DNA of 64,000 bases from NCBI GenBank assembly GCA_964492845.1, contig CAZBMZ010000005.1:62001-126000 (forward strand), given 5' to 3'. The position numbers and the translations under genes were made by a program. The notes under the pieces were generated by a model that was not told the origin of the DNA, made no database searches, and worked only from the letters and a program-made list of their open reading frames with translations. Of this stretch, positions 34,921-42,419 are shown in pieces (the first letter of the stretch is position 1; each line of letters opens with the position of its first letter). Source of the stretch: JADJPF01 sp964492845. Lineage in GTDB: Bacteria > Acidobacteriota > Blastocatellia > Chloracidobacteriales > JADJPF01.

Positions 34921-34954
34921 CTTAAAAAACAAAACCCGGCTCATTGGCCGGGTT
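34921..34954 (-). terminator. terminator of the multiheme cytochrome gene
   Basis: An 8-bp GC-rich stem, AACCCGGC with GCCGGGTT, and a 6-base loop, followed on the minus strand by TTGTTTTTT. It begins 25 bases after the cytochrome stop and covers the upstream ATG of the following frame. Confidence 0.85.
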
Positions 34955-34978
34955 GAACATCAACAGAAGAAATTAAAA

Positions 34979-35542
34979 TTACTCATCAAAATGCTCAGGT
35001 TTGTCGCTGCTATGGCATTCATTACAACCAACAGGGAAAATATCTCTTTCCTTGTGGCAGTTGATACAGCCGGCTAACTTAAAGTTAGGATCGTCTCTAT
35101 CTGTACCATGATAGGCATCCTTAGCATTTAATGCGTTTAAGCCTTTGAATTTTCTTTCATCATTAGTGCCTTCAAATTCACAAGTTGAATCGTCTGTCTT
35201 ATGGCAATCATCACATCTACGCACACCTTCTTCCATTGCTTTGGTGAGGTTTTTGCTGTTTGTATGATGGCACACAATACAAGAATCTTTATATTGTGGA
35301 TGGCGTTTAGGGAAAGCATGGTGTTCATGGTTAAAGTAAGTAATGCCTTTGTCTCCAGCAGCCGAAGAACGCATTTTTTCTGGATCATCCAGAATCATTT
35401 TTGCTTTATCACCTGTTGGATATTCTTTAAATTCGTCCAGAATAGCAGCACTTAATTTAGGATAAGCGAAAATTAGGAGCGCGACAAAAGCAAATGTTAA
35501 TGTCAAAGCTCCTTTAATTATTTTGGTTCGATTTAATTTCAT
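34979..35542 (-). CDS. tetraheme c-type cytochrome (cytochrome c3/c7-like)
   Basis: About 187 residues with four CxxCH heme-binding motifs: CIVCHH, CDDCHK, CINCHK and CNECHS. Extra histidines (FNHEHHAFPKRH) can serve as the second axial ligands. The N terminus, MKLNRTKIIKGALTLTFAFV, is a signal peptide or anchor, so the protein works outside the cytoplasm in electron transfer. An ATG eight codons earlier lacks a ribosome site; the chosen ATG has GGAGGA upstream. The short spacings between motifs resemble class III cytochromes c. No oxidoreductase partner is encoded next to it. A terminator follows. Confidence 0.87.
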   Translation of the reverse strand: MKLNRTKIIKGALTLTFAFVALLIFAYPKLSAAILDEFKEYPTGDKAKMILDDPEKMRSSAAGDKGITYFNHEHHAFPKRHPQYKDSCIVCHHTNSKNLTKAMEEGVRRCDDCHKTDDSTCEFEGTNDERKFKGLNALNAKDAYHGTDRDDPNFKLAGCINCHKERDIFPVGCNECHSSDKPEHFDE

Positions 35543-35566
35543 AGAATTTGTTTTCCTCCATAGCAC

Positions 35567-35918
35567 GAGCGCTGATAATTTTTTGTAGGTTTAACCTACA
35601 ATTTTGTAGAAGTGCTTTCCCGGCGGCACTTAAAAAAGGGATTAATATAGAAAGCTAGAAAATCTTTTATAATTTACGCCCAGGCTCATCTTGATGTAGA
35701 TACCTGGGCAAGAATAACATAGCTTTACTCTTACTGTCTAGCTGATTGACTAGTCTGAAACGCTCGTCTATCCCTTGTCTGTCATTAGTCGCAGCGGCAA
35801 AAAACAAGGTTGTCCAGGTAGCAGAAAAAACTATTTTAATGCTAGCTTAAATGTAAAAATTTTATTGTTAATTTGTTGATAAATTTGCTTATTAGAACCT
35901 CTATGGAGAAAAGTATTT
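35567..35918. other. 352-base gap between the cytochrome and a flavin oxidase
   Basis: Divergent genes start on both sides, so promoters must lie here. Visible features are the palindrome GTAGGTTTAACCTAC near 35586 and a 7-bp stem GCCCAGG/CCTGGGC (35678-35684, 35703-35709) with an 18-base loop. No protein-coding segment was found. No convincing -35/-10 pair could be chosen. Confidence 0.5.
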
Positions 35919-37055
35919 ATGTTGAAATTTGATGTTATTGTTTTGGGTGCTGGTGCTATGGGTAGTGCTGCTTGTTACACTCTAGCCCAAATGGGTAAGA
36001 AAGTCCTTTTACTTGAACAATTTGAGATTGCTCACACCAAAGGCAGTACACATGGAGAGTCTAGAATTTTTCGTTTTGCTTATACAAATCTGGCCTATGC
36101 TGAACTGGCTTTTCAATGTAAAGACATGTGGCTAAAACTAGAAAAAGATGCTCAGGAAAAGTTATTAACTACTATTGGGGGCATTGATTTTGCTGAAGAT
36201 AGCCAAGATCACCACAATGTTTTAGCTGTAAAAAATGCTTTGCAAGCTTTAGGTAGTGATTACGAAGAATTAAACCATAATCAATTAACAAAGCGTTACC
36301 CACAATTTTGCTTTAAGGAGTCTGTAGAGGCTGTCTATTCACCAGATACAGGAATAATTAACCCAACTAAAGCTATAAAATCAATGGTGCAATGTGCTAG
36401 AAAAGCTGGTGCAATAATTGCAGATAATGAGGTAGTAAAAGAAATTATCCCAAGTTTAGATAGCGTAAAAATAATTACTAATAAAAATAGTTATCAAGCT
36501 AATAAACTAGTGATTACATCTGGAGCTTGGACTAATAAATTACTTAAATATTTTAACTTAAACTTACCTTTAGAAGTTTCTCAAGAACAAACAGTTTATT
36601 TTCGACCATTAAGAAATAAAAATTTATTTACTAGTGATAAATTACCTGTTTGGATAAATTACCAAAAAGATATTGTTTATGGAATACCTTGTTTTGATGA
36701 AATAGCTATGAAAATAGGCTTTCACCATAGTTATATTTACTTAGATGTAGATGAATATAAACAAGAACCAAATGAAGAAATAACTAATAAATTAAGGGGG
36801 TACTTAAAAAAAAATATACCTGATTTAGCGGGAGAATCTTTTGGCCCGACTACTTGTCTTTACACCACAACACCAGATCATGACTTTATTGTTGATTTAA
36901 TACCAAATTACCCAAATATTGCTATAGCAGCAGGTTTTAGCGGACATGGATTTAAGTTTGCAATTGGTATTGGTAAAGCCTTGGCAGATTTAATTATTCA
37001 TAATAAAACAGATATGAAAATAGAGCATTTAGCAATTACTAGGTTTTTAACTTAA
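35919..37055 (+). CDS. monomeric sarcosine oxidase / N-methyl-L-tryptophan oxidase-like flavoenzyme
   Basis: A 378-residue FAD-dependent amine oxidase (DAO family). VIVLGAGAMGSAACYTLAQM is the FAD fold; KGSTHGESRIFRFAY is a strong family signature; the Cys of GPTTCLYTTTPDHDF corresponds to the residue that covalently binds FAD in the sarcosine and N-methyltryptophan oxidases; AGFSGHGFKFAIGIGKALAD completes the site. The likely reaction is oxidative demethylation of an N-methyl amino acid, giving formaldehyde and peroxide. A GGAG site precedes the ATG. Its last nine bases overlap the convergent gene that ends at 37047. The precise substrate is uncertain. Confidence 0.9.
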   Translation: MLKFDVIVLGAGAMGSAACYTLAQMGKKVLLLEQFEIAHTKGSTHGESRIFRFAYTNLAYAELAFQCKDMWLKLEKDAQEKLLTTIGGIDFAEDSQDHHNVLAVKNALQALGSDYEELNHNQLTKRYPQFCFKESVEAVYSPDTGIINPTKAIKSMVQCARKAGAIIADNEVVKEIIPSLDSVKIITNKNSYQANKLVITSGAWTNKLLKYFNLNLPLEVSQEQTVYFRPLRNKNLFTSDKLPVWINYQKDIVYGIPCFDEIAMKIGFHHSYIYLDVDEYKQEPNEEITNKLRGYLKKNIPDLAGESFGPTTCLYTTTPDHDFIVDLIPNYPNIAIAAGFSGHGFKFAIGIGKALADLIIHNKTDMKIEHLAITRFLT

Positions 37056-37343
37056 ATCTGGGGTAGTTTGATCTTTATCATCGCCTTGTTTTTTAGTTTT
37101 AGTTTGACCTTGTTTTTCATCTTGTAGATGTTCTTCTGCTGCGGAAAGGTTTGGCTTAAGGAATTTTTCTAGTTCTAAAAGTCCGACTTGTAGTAGCCTA
37201 CTACCTGTAATCCCTTGTTTTTCAATGTCTTTTTGGTACTCTTCAGATGTGCGATTTTGCTTTTTTTGATAATCATAACTTAATGCCCAAAAAGCAGTAA
37301 AAATTAAAATAAAAGCTATAACCCAAGAAATTATATTATCCAT
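37047..37343 (-). CDS. small single-pass membrane protein, tandem paralogue 2
   Basis: A 98-residue protein with an N-terminal membrane helix (IISWVIAFILIFTAFWALSY), then a basic/Gln-rich linker and a charged, disordered tail rich in Lys, Gln and Asp. It resembles the 58-residue protein immediately upstream: both share [V/I]-x-F-W-[A/L]-L-x-Y-D-Y, a basic turn, then DY/EY-x-K-D-[L/I]-E-x-Q-G-I. Its ATG lies two bases after that protein's stop, with AGGA inside the upstream gene, so the pair is coupled. The 3' end overlaps the oxidase gene by nine bases. Function is unknown. Confidence 0.72.
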   Translation of the reverse strand: MDNIISWVIAFILIFTAFWALSYDYQKKQNRTSEEYQKDIEKQGITGSRLLQVGLLELEKFLKPNLSAAEEHLQDEKQGQTKTKKQGDDKDQTTPDLS

Positions 37344-37345
37344 AA

Positions 37346-37522
37346 TTATTTTTTCCTAAGTCTTCTTCTACGTCTAAAACCCCTAGATCTAATACCTTGT
37401 ACCTCTAAATCTTTAGTGTAATCTTTTTCTGAACGGGCTTTTTTTTGTCGGTAATCGTAAACTAATAGCCAAAAAACTACTGAAATTATGGCAAAACCTA
37501 CTAACCAAACAATCATCCCCAT
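37346..37522 (-). CDS. 58-residue single-pass membrane protein, tandem paralogue 1
   Basis: A short gene encoding MGMIVWLVGFAIISVVFWLL, then VYDYRQKKARSEKDYTKDLE and an Arg-rich tail (RRRRLRKK). It has one membrane helix and a cytoplasmic basic segment. Support for its reality: an AGGAGA ribosome site at good spacing before the ATG, clear similarity to the downstream paralogue, and tight coupling of the two. The architecture is reminiscent of CcoQ-like or other small accessory subunits, but no family can be named. Confidence 0.7.
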   Translation of the reverse strand: MGMIVWLVGFAIISVVFWLLVYDYRQKKARSEKDYTKDLEVQGIRSRGFRRRRRLRKK

Positions 37523-37558
37523 AAAATTTTCTCCTGCTTTAAGGTTAATACCTTATTT

Positions 37559-38461
37559 TTACAATAATTCTTTTACTTTTTCCAAGATGTTTTGGATTTC
37601 TTGTAATGCTGCTGTTGCTTTATCAGGAGTAATGATTGCGTCTGATAAGTTTCCGTAATGTTCTTCTAAACATTCTAGCAAAAGTTTTTTAATTTTTGCT
37701 TCATCAGGGGAATAGGGAAGTGTGCTTTCTAGGTAAAGTTTTTCTAAGTCTTTTTCTTTACTAGCAAAATATTCTCTGATGTCGGACTCTTTCCATTCAC
37801 CACGCCGAATTGATTTTAGTTGTTCTCGGTTGCGTTGTAGATCAATATCGCCTTCAATTAAAATCTGTTCTACCTCATTAAGTAATCTGACGACATGATA
37901 AGCAAATTTAACGTCATATCCATAGGTTTCAATGATTTTTTTACGCTGACCTATTGGATCTTTAGTTGTCATCTTATGTAATTGAGAGTAAGCATAACCC
38001 TTAAATTTATGCCAAGCACCTTTATGTAAGAAGATCTTACGATTTTCTCTTACCATATTTCCTAGTTTAGTAATATGTAGCACACAATTAGCAGGTGTAA
38101 ATAGCGAGTCAATCATATTAGGGTTGTTTTCCATACATAATTGAAAGTATTTTACAATTGAGTAAATGGTTATGTCATAAGTGCGGCCAGCACCAGCTAA
38201 AGCACTTTTATCTAAGATATGATGCTGTTGGTATTGTTCAAATCTATTAATTTGTCTACCAAACCCAAGGATTTCTCCTGCTAAATGTGGAAAAATCATA
38301 TCTTTAGGAGGTACGCAAAAACCATAAACATCCATATCCGAAGTATCTGAAGATACTCCATAAGCAACAGATCCCATAATTGTTTCATAATGAATATTAT
38401 GAGGTACAAAGCTAGGTGGGCTAATCAAGCCACTTTCTTTTAATTTACGGACAGTACTCAT
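37559..38461 (-). CDS. RlaP/YcgL-type predicted nucleotidyltransferase
   Basis: A 300-residue protein of the DNA polymerase beta-like nucleotidyltransferase superfamily. MGSVAYGVSSDTSDMDVYG contains the GS motif and the D-x-D metal pair near residues 30-48, and is typical of the YcgL/RlaP group (associated with RNA repair loci). The C-terminal half is helical. No RNA ligase or other repair gene is nearby. It lies eight bases downstream of the SirB1-type gene and could be co-transcribed. No clear ribosome site is seen. The target nucleic acid or protein is unknown. Confidence 0.82.
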   Translation of the reverse strand: MSTVRKLKESGLISPPSFVPHNIHYETIMGSVAYGVSSDTSDMDVYGFCVPPKDMIFPHLAGEILGFGRQINRFEQYQQHHILDKSALAGAGRTYDITIYSIVKYFQLCMENNPNMIDSLFTPANCVLHITKLGNMVRENRKIFLHKGAWHKFKGYAYSQLHKMTTKDPIGQRKKIIETYGYDVKFAYHVVRLLNEVEQILIEGDIDLQRNREQLKSIRRGEWKESDIREYFASKEKDLEKLYLESTLPYSPDEAKIKKLLLECLEEHYGNLSDAIITPDKATAALQEIQNILEKVKELL

Positions 38462-38468
38462 TGTTTTA

Positions 38469-39320
38469 TTAATTTAATGATGCAGATTCTAGTTTTATTT
38501 GGTTTAAGAGTTTACGAATATTTTCAGTTTCTACAGTTTTTGGACTATGTTGCAAGTAAAATTCTAGGTCTTTAATTGCTTGCGAAAATTTCCTTAAGCT
38601 ATAATTTACAAATCCCCGTTCTTTAATTTCATTTATAGCTTGAGGGGTAAGTATTAAAAGGGTTTCTAGGGTAATCAAGGCACGGGCTGGATCATTACCG
38701 GAAATATAAATATTTTTTAGGTTGTTGAGCATACGAATAAGGATTTCTTTTTTGCTTACAGCACGAAAAAAGTTAGGCTTTAGCTCTATTCCAGATCCAT
38801 AAATATTAGTAAGTAATGCTTGGCAATCAGTTTGACTTAACTCTTTACCTTGATGAAAAGGATCTAGGATAATTTCTTGATCATTGTCCGTACATTTTAC
38901 TAAAAAATGCCCTGGTAAACCTACGCCATCGATTTTTAAGCCTAGACGTTTTGCTACTTCCATATAAATTACAGAAAGACTAATAGGAATACCTAAGCGA
39001 CGTACTAAAACTTCATTTAAGAAGCTATTTCTAGGATCATAATAATTTTCTTTATTTCCTTGAAAAGCAAGTTCTTGAAAAAAATATTCATTGATATTTT
39101 TAATGATTAAAAGAGGGTTTTTAGAAGAAATAGAAAGACGACTAGATATAATTTCAGCAATTTCATCAAACTGTGCAATGTAAACTTCTACATCTAGTTT
39201 AGGATATTGACACTTTGCCATAAGAAGTGCTGCACGGCCCAAATCTAACTCAGATTCGGCTTTAAGAGCTTCTATAGCAAATAGCTTAAGTTGTTCTTGG
39301 CTGCTAGAATTAGCAAGCAT
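38469..39320 (-). CDS. SirB1/transglutaminase-like core and TPR protein
   Basis: A 283-residue protein of the SirB1 family (Transglut_core2), often found near protein-release or methyltransferase genes; its biochemical role is unknown. The core FLNEVLVRRLGIPISLSVIY, then MEVAKRLGLKIDGVGLPGHFLVK and ILDPFHQGKEL, is characteristic. The cysteine nucleophile of true transglutaminases is absent, the motif having Ser-Leu instead. The C terminus has TPR-like helices (NLKNIYISGNDPARALITLE). It starts two bases after the previous gene's stop, within a three-gene minus-strand set with the RlaP-like gene. Confidence 0.85.
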   Translation of the reverse strand: MLANSSSQEQLKLFAIEALKAESELDLGRAALLMAKCQYPKLDVEVYIAQFDEIAEIISSRLSISSKNPLLIIKNINEYFFQELAFQGNKENYYDPRNSFLNEVLVRRLGIPISLSVIYMEVAKRLGLKIDGVGLPGHFLVKCTDNDQEIILDPFHQGKELSQTDCQALLTNIYGSGIELKPNFFRAVSKKEILIRMLNNLKNIYISGNDPARALITLETLLILTPQAINEIKERGFVNYSLRKFSQAIKDLEFYLQHSPKTVETENIRKLLNQIKLESASLN

Positions 39321-39322
39321 TT

Positions 39323-39775
39323 TTATAAATGGCTACCAAAAAATTCTTGAATCATTCTAAAAAGCTGAGTTGGATCAACTCCCTTTTCTGTAGCAGATTG
39401 GAAGATGCTTACTTGCCACTGTTGTCTTTTGACTTCTGTGCCAGTTTCGCTTTCAAATTCCATTTCTGTATCCAGATCATAGTAATAACCCTTTTGGTTT
39501 TTAGGGCATTCTTCAGAAGGTATTTTACTTAATGGAGGCAATTCATCTGAGCCACAAAGTAATAATTCTTTTGCTAGTTCAATAACTTCTTCAGGTTGAT
39601 TAGTAGCGTCACTATTTAGCCCAGGTATTTGACCATCTTCCATTTGAAAGCCTAATGTAATTAGGAATGGTTTGTCATTTAAGCTAGAGTCTTGAACACG
39701 TAGTTCAATTCCAAAAGCGTTATCTTGTCCTACAGGTTGGACATTTACTTCCACAAAATCTTCTGATGCTGACAT
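39323..39775 (-). CDS. hypothetical acidic protein
   Basis: A 150-residue protein, not recognised. It is strongly acidic, with no signal peptide or membrane helix, and seems to form a beta-rich domain (EDFVEVNVQPVGQDNAFGIE, FLITLGFQMEDGQIP). The C terminus, WQVSIFQSATEKGVDPTQLF, may be a helix pair. An AAGG site precedes the ATG. It leads the three-gene set with the SirB1-type and RlaP-like proteins. Confidence 0.65.
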   Translation of the reverse strand: MSASEDFVEVNVQPVGQDNAFGIELRVQDSSLNDKPFLITLGFQMEDGQIPGLNSDATNQPEEVIELAKELLLCGSDELPPLSKIPSEECPKNQKGYYYDLDTEMEFESETGTEVKRQQWQVSIFQSATEKGVDPTQLFRMIQEFFGSHL

Positions 39776-40104
39776 TCTAAACCTTCAATAATTGATTGTG
39801 ATAATTTCTTGACTAAATTAACAAATATACACAAGATTGCTAGCTTAATACAAAGCAAGAGCGCAGACAATAATTTCTTGAGAAAATGAGCTATTTATTT
39901 AGTAAAATTTGTAGTATTTTTCTAAGATTAAAGCTGTCTTTAAACTGCTAGAAAACATATTTTTAACTAAGAAAAAATTTTAGTTTTTGATCTTTATCTT
40001 CTAAAAGTGTATTTTTTTGTCTTGCTAAGAAATTAACTTTGGTTATTTACTCTACTTGGTTAATAGTGTATTAATAACAGACCTGTAAAAACAAGTTACT
40101 GTTT
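39776..40104. other. 329-base AT-rich divergent gap
   Basis: Separates the minus-strand three-gene set from the plus-strand kinase. No gene, RNA or clear promoter pair was seen. The sequence is mostly A/T with short T-runs. Promoters for both directions must be present but cannot be located by eye. Confidence 0.5.
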
Positions 40105-41700
40105 ATGAAAAAATGTTCCAAATGCCAACAAAAATTTGAGCCAGGAATTGTTTTCTGTCCATCAGATGGAGAGCGTTTAACTAATGTTGAAGGAATAGTT
40201 AAAGAAGATCCATTAATTGGCGAAGTTATTGATAATAAATACTTGATTGAAATAAAAATAGCTAAAGGTGGGACAGCTTCTGTATATCGAGCCAGACATA
40301 TTCAATTAGACTTGTTGGTTGCCTTAAAGGTAATGCACCCACATTTAACAACAGATAAAACGGCTGTTGAACGGTTTCGACGGGAAGCTTTTGCAGCAAT
40401 GCACATTCGCCATCCTAATGCTATTGCAATTTTAGACTTCTCTATATGTTCTGATGGAACAGTTTATGTTGTTACAGAATTTCTTTCTGGGATTTCTTTA
40501 AGAGATCGTATTTTACAAAACCATCAATTTTCCTTACATGAAGCTAATGAAATTATTCAACAGATTTGTGCTGCTGTAGCAATAGCACATAAAAGAGGTA
40601 TTGTTCATCGAGACTTAAAGCCAGATAATATTTTTCTTCATCAAGACCAAGGACAAGAAATTGTTAAAGTGCTAGATTTTGGTATTGCTAAATTAGGGGC
40701 AGAACAACCATTAAATGATTTTTCTGGACGACTAACTAGACATGGCTATGTACTTGGAACTCCACATTATATGTCGCCGGAGCAATGCCAAGATAAAGAA
40801 GTAGATTCACGCGCTGATATTTATGCTCTAGGTGTAGTGCTTTATGAAATGCTTACGGGTAAAGTACCTTTTAATGCTAAAAATTATTCTGCAATTGTTT
40901 ATCAAAAAGTTAAAGAAAACCCGCCACCAATGTATGAAATCAGACCAGATATTCATCCACTTATTGATGCTGTAGTACGTCGTGCATTAGCAAAAAAACC
41001 TAGTGAACGCCCAGAATCTATGCTGGCTTTTGCTAGAGAACTAGAACTAGCCGTTAGAGCTATAACAGAGGATGAATTCCTAAATGTTTTTCAAAATGCA
41101 AGCGAACACGAACTAGAAGCAGCCATTTTACTGGCTGGAGAGCCTGCGAGAAATATAACAGGACACTTAAGAAGCAATATTAATCTTACTAGTTTAGCTG
41201 GAATTAAACCCGTTAAAACTTCGGATCTAGAACAAGGTTTAATAGTAGAAATTACAAATAATGTGGCTGTTGATAATCAATTAAATGTTGGATTAGTAGA
41301 CCTAAATATTAAAAAAGAAGAAAACCTGGATTTTGAAGACAAATTAAAATTAGCTTTTGAAGATTTATCATCCCAGAAAACATTAAGTGATATTGTTGTA
41401 GAAGATGAATCCATAAGCCCTGCTGCTATAAGTGAGTTAGCTAGCCCACCTGCTATATTAGATGAACTACCAGATTTACATTATGATGAACTGCTAGCTT
41501 TTACAGAAGATGCTATGACTTTACTTAATCAAGAAATGGCAAATTTAGCTAAAGAAATGGTTATGTTGCTTCAAATTGTAGTAGATGACTTAGGAAAAAA
41601 TGCTCCATTAGATAAAGTATTTTTTACTGAATTACGTAGTAGCGTAGATGCACTAAGAGCCGTTATGTATCATATGCAACATTTTTATGACAGGTCTTAA
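40105..41700 (+). CDS. serine/threonine protein kinase with N-terminal zinc ribbon
   Basis: A 531-residue protein. Residues 4-21, CSKCQQKFEPGIVFCPSDG, form a zinc-ribbon-like element, a typical head of acidobacterial kinases. The kinase domain spans about residues 46-310: KGGTASVYRAR (54-64), ATP-binding Lys75 in VALKVM, HRDLKPDNI (168-176), DFGIAKL (191-197), GTPHYMSPEQ. No membrane helix was found, so it is cytoplasmic. The C terminus, about 330-531, is acidic and helical and contains no known domain. It stands alone between a divergent and a convergent neighbour. Targets are unknown. Confidence 0.93.
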   Translation: MKKCSKCQQKFEPGIVFCPSDGERLTNVEGIVKEDPLIGEVIDNKYLIEIKIAKGGTASVYRARHIQLDLLVALKVMHPHLTTDKTAVERFRREAFAAMHIRHPNAIAILDFSICSDGTVYVVTEFLSGISLRDRILQNHQFSLHEANEIIQQICAAVAIAHKRGIVHRDLKPDNIFLHQDQGQEIVKVLDFGIAKLGAEQPLNDFSGRLTRHGYVLGTPHYMSPEQCQDKEVDSRADIYALGVVLYEMLTGKVPFNAKNYSAIVYQKVKENPPPMYEIRPDIHPLIDAVVRRALAKKPSERPESMLAFARELELAVRAITEDEFLNVFQNASEHELEAAILLAGEPARNITGHLRSNINLTSLAGIKPVKTSDLEQGLIVEITNNVAVDNQLNVGLVDLNIKKEENLDFEDKLKLAFEDLSSQKTLSDIVVEDESISPAAISELASPPAILDELPDLHYDELLAFTEDAMTLLNQEMANLAKEMVMLLQIVVDDLGKNAPLDKVFFTELRSSVDALRAVMYHMQHFYDRS

Positions 41701-41762
41701 AATGAGCCGTAAGCTATGGAATTTTAATGATATAGGTAAATAGTATATTAAAAATAGGGTTA

Positions 41763-42416
41763 TTAACTTGCTGTAAATAAATAGGGTTTAATAGCAAAAT
41801 CACCTAGAGTAATTGTAAAGTTATTTTTATCACCTTTATCAACAAAAGAAATTATGGTTTCACTTGCTACCGCTACAGCAAGCATTACTAGATTTCTTGC
41901 TAATGGGTAATCGCAAATGTCATCCTGGCTTGGGGAAGGGACTTTATAAACTTCATTCCAAATAACTTCTGCATAATCACCCGCTAAGCCAACGTGCAAA
42001 CAATCAATTTTAGCCTGCTCGCAGAAATTTTTTACCACTTGACGCGACGGGCTGTTATCAAAAACGTCAATTACTAGTCTGCTACCATTTAGTAACTTAT
42101 TGCAATTATTGGTAGTTAGCTCTTCTGCTCGGCCTTCTACTTTAACCGATAAAGCCCGATAAAGATTATTAGCCAAAGTCTTAGCCTTTTGTGTGCCAAT
42201 ATCAGAGCGATAAAAGGGTTGTGTAGAAAGATTTCGTTCCTCAACCCTATCACGATCAATAATTTTTAACTGATTAAATCCAACCCTTGCAAGAGTTTCG
42301 CAAAGGTTGGCTCCTAAGGCTCCAGCACCACAAATTGTAATTGGAAATTGCTGGAATTTTTCTATTGTTGTTTGACTACGATAAAGCTGTTCATGAAAAA
42401 ATTGTGCTGAAACCAT
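41763..42416 (-). CDS. stand-alone ThiF/E1-like adenylyltransferase
   Basis: A 217-residue protein of the ThiF/MoeB/HesA/E1 fold. ITICGAGALGANLCETLARV binds ATP, and LKIIDRDRVEERNLSTQPFY supplies the acidic and Arg/Gln residues of the adenylation site. It lacks the paired CxxC zinc motifs of MoeB and ThiF. Candidate thiol residues are in DCLHVGLAGD and DDICDYP. There is no ThiS, MoaD, JAB or E2-like gene nearby, so it is not an obvious thiamin, Moco or bacterial ubiquitin-like pathway. Its ATG is three bases after the stop of the VWFA gene upstream. Confidence 0.83.
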   Translation of the reverse strand: MVSAQFFHEQLYRSQTTIEKFQQFPITICGAGALGANLCETLARVGFNQLKIIDRDRVEERNLSTQPFYRSDIGTQKAKTLANNLYRALSVKVEGRAEELTTNNCNKLLNGSRLVIDVFDNSPSRQVVKNFCEQAKIDCLHVGLAGDYAEVIWNEVYKVPSPSQDDICDYPLARNLVMLAVAVASETIISFVDKGDKNNFTITLGDFAIKPYLFTAS

Positions 42417-42419
42417 AAA

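Noticed and set aside
34912..34944. Extended N terminus of the membrane protein (MSRVLFF...)
   Set aside because: The ATG lies within a GC-rich terminator hairpin and lacks a ribosome site.
37346..37522. Non-coding spacer between two membrane-related genes
   Set aside because: It is better explained as a 58-residue gene with ribosome site, membrane helix and similarity to its neighbour.
41763..42416. Bacterial ubiquitin-like (Bil/CBASS-type) defence locus
   Set aside because: Only an E1-like protein is present; there is no ubiquitin-like protein, E2, JAB protease or effector next to it.
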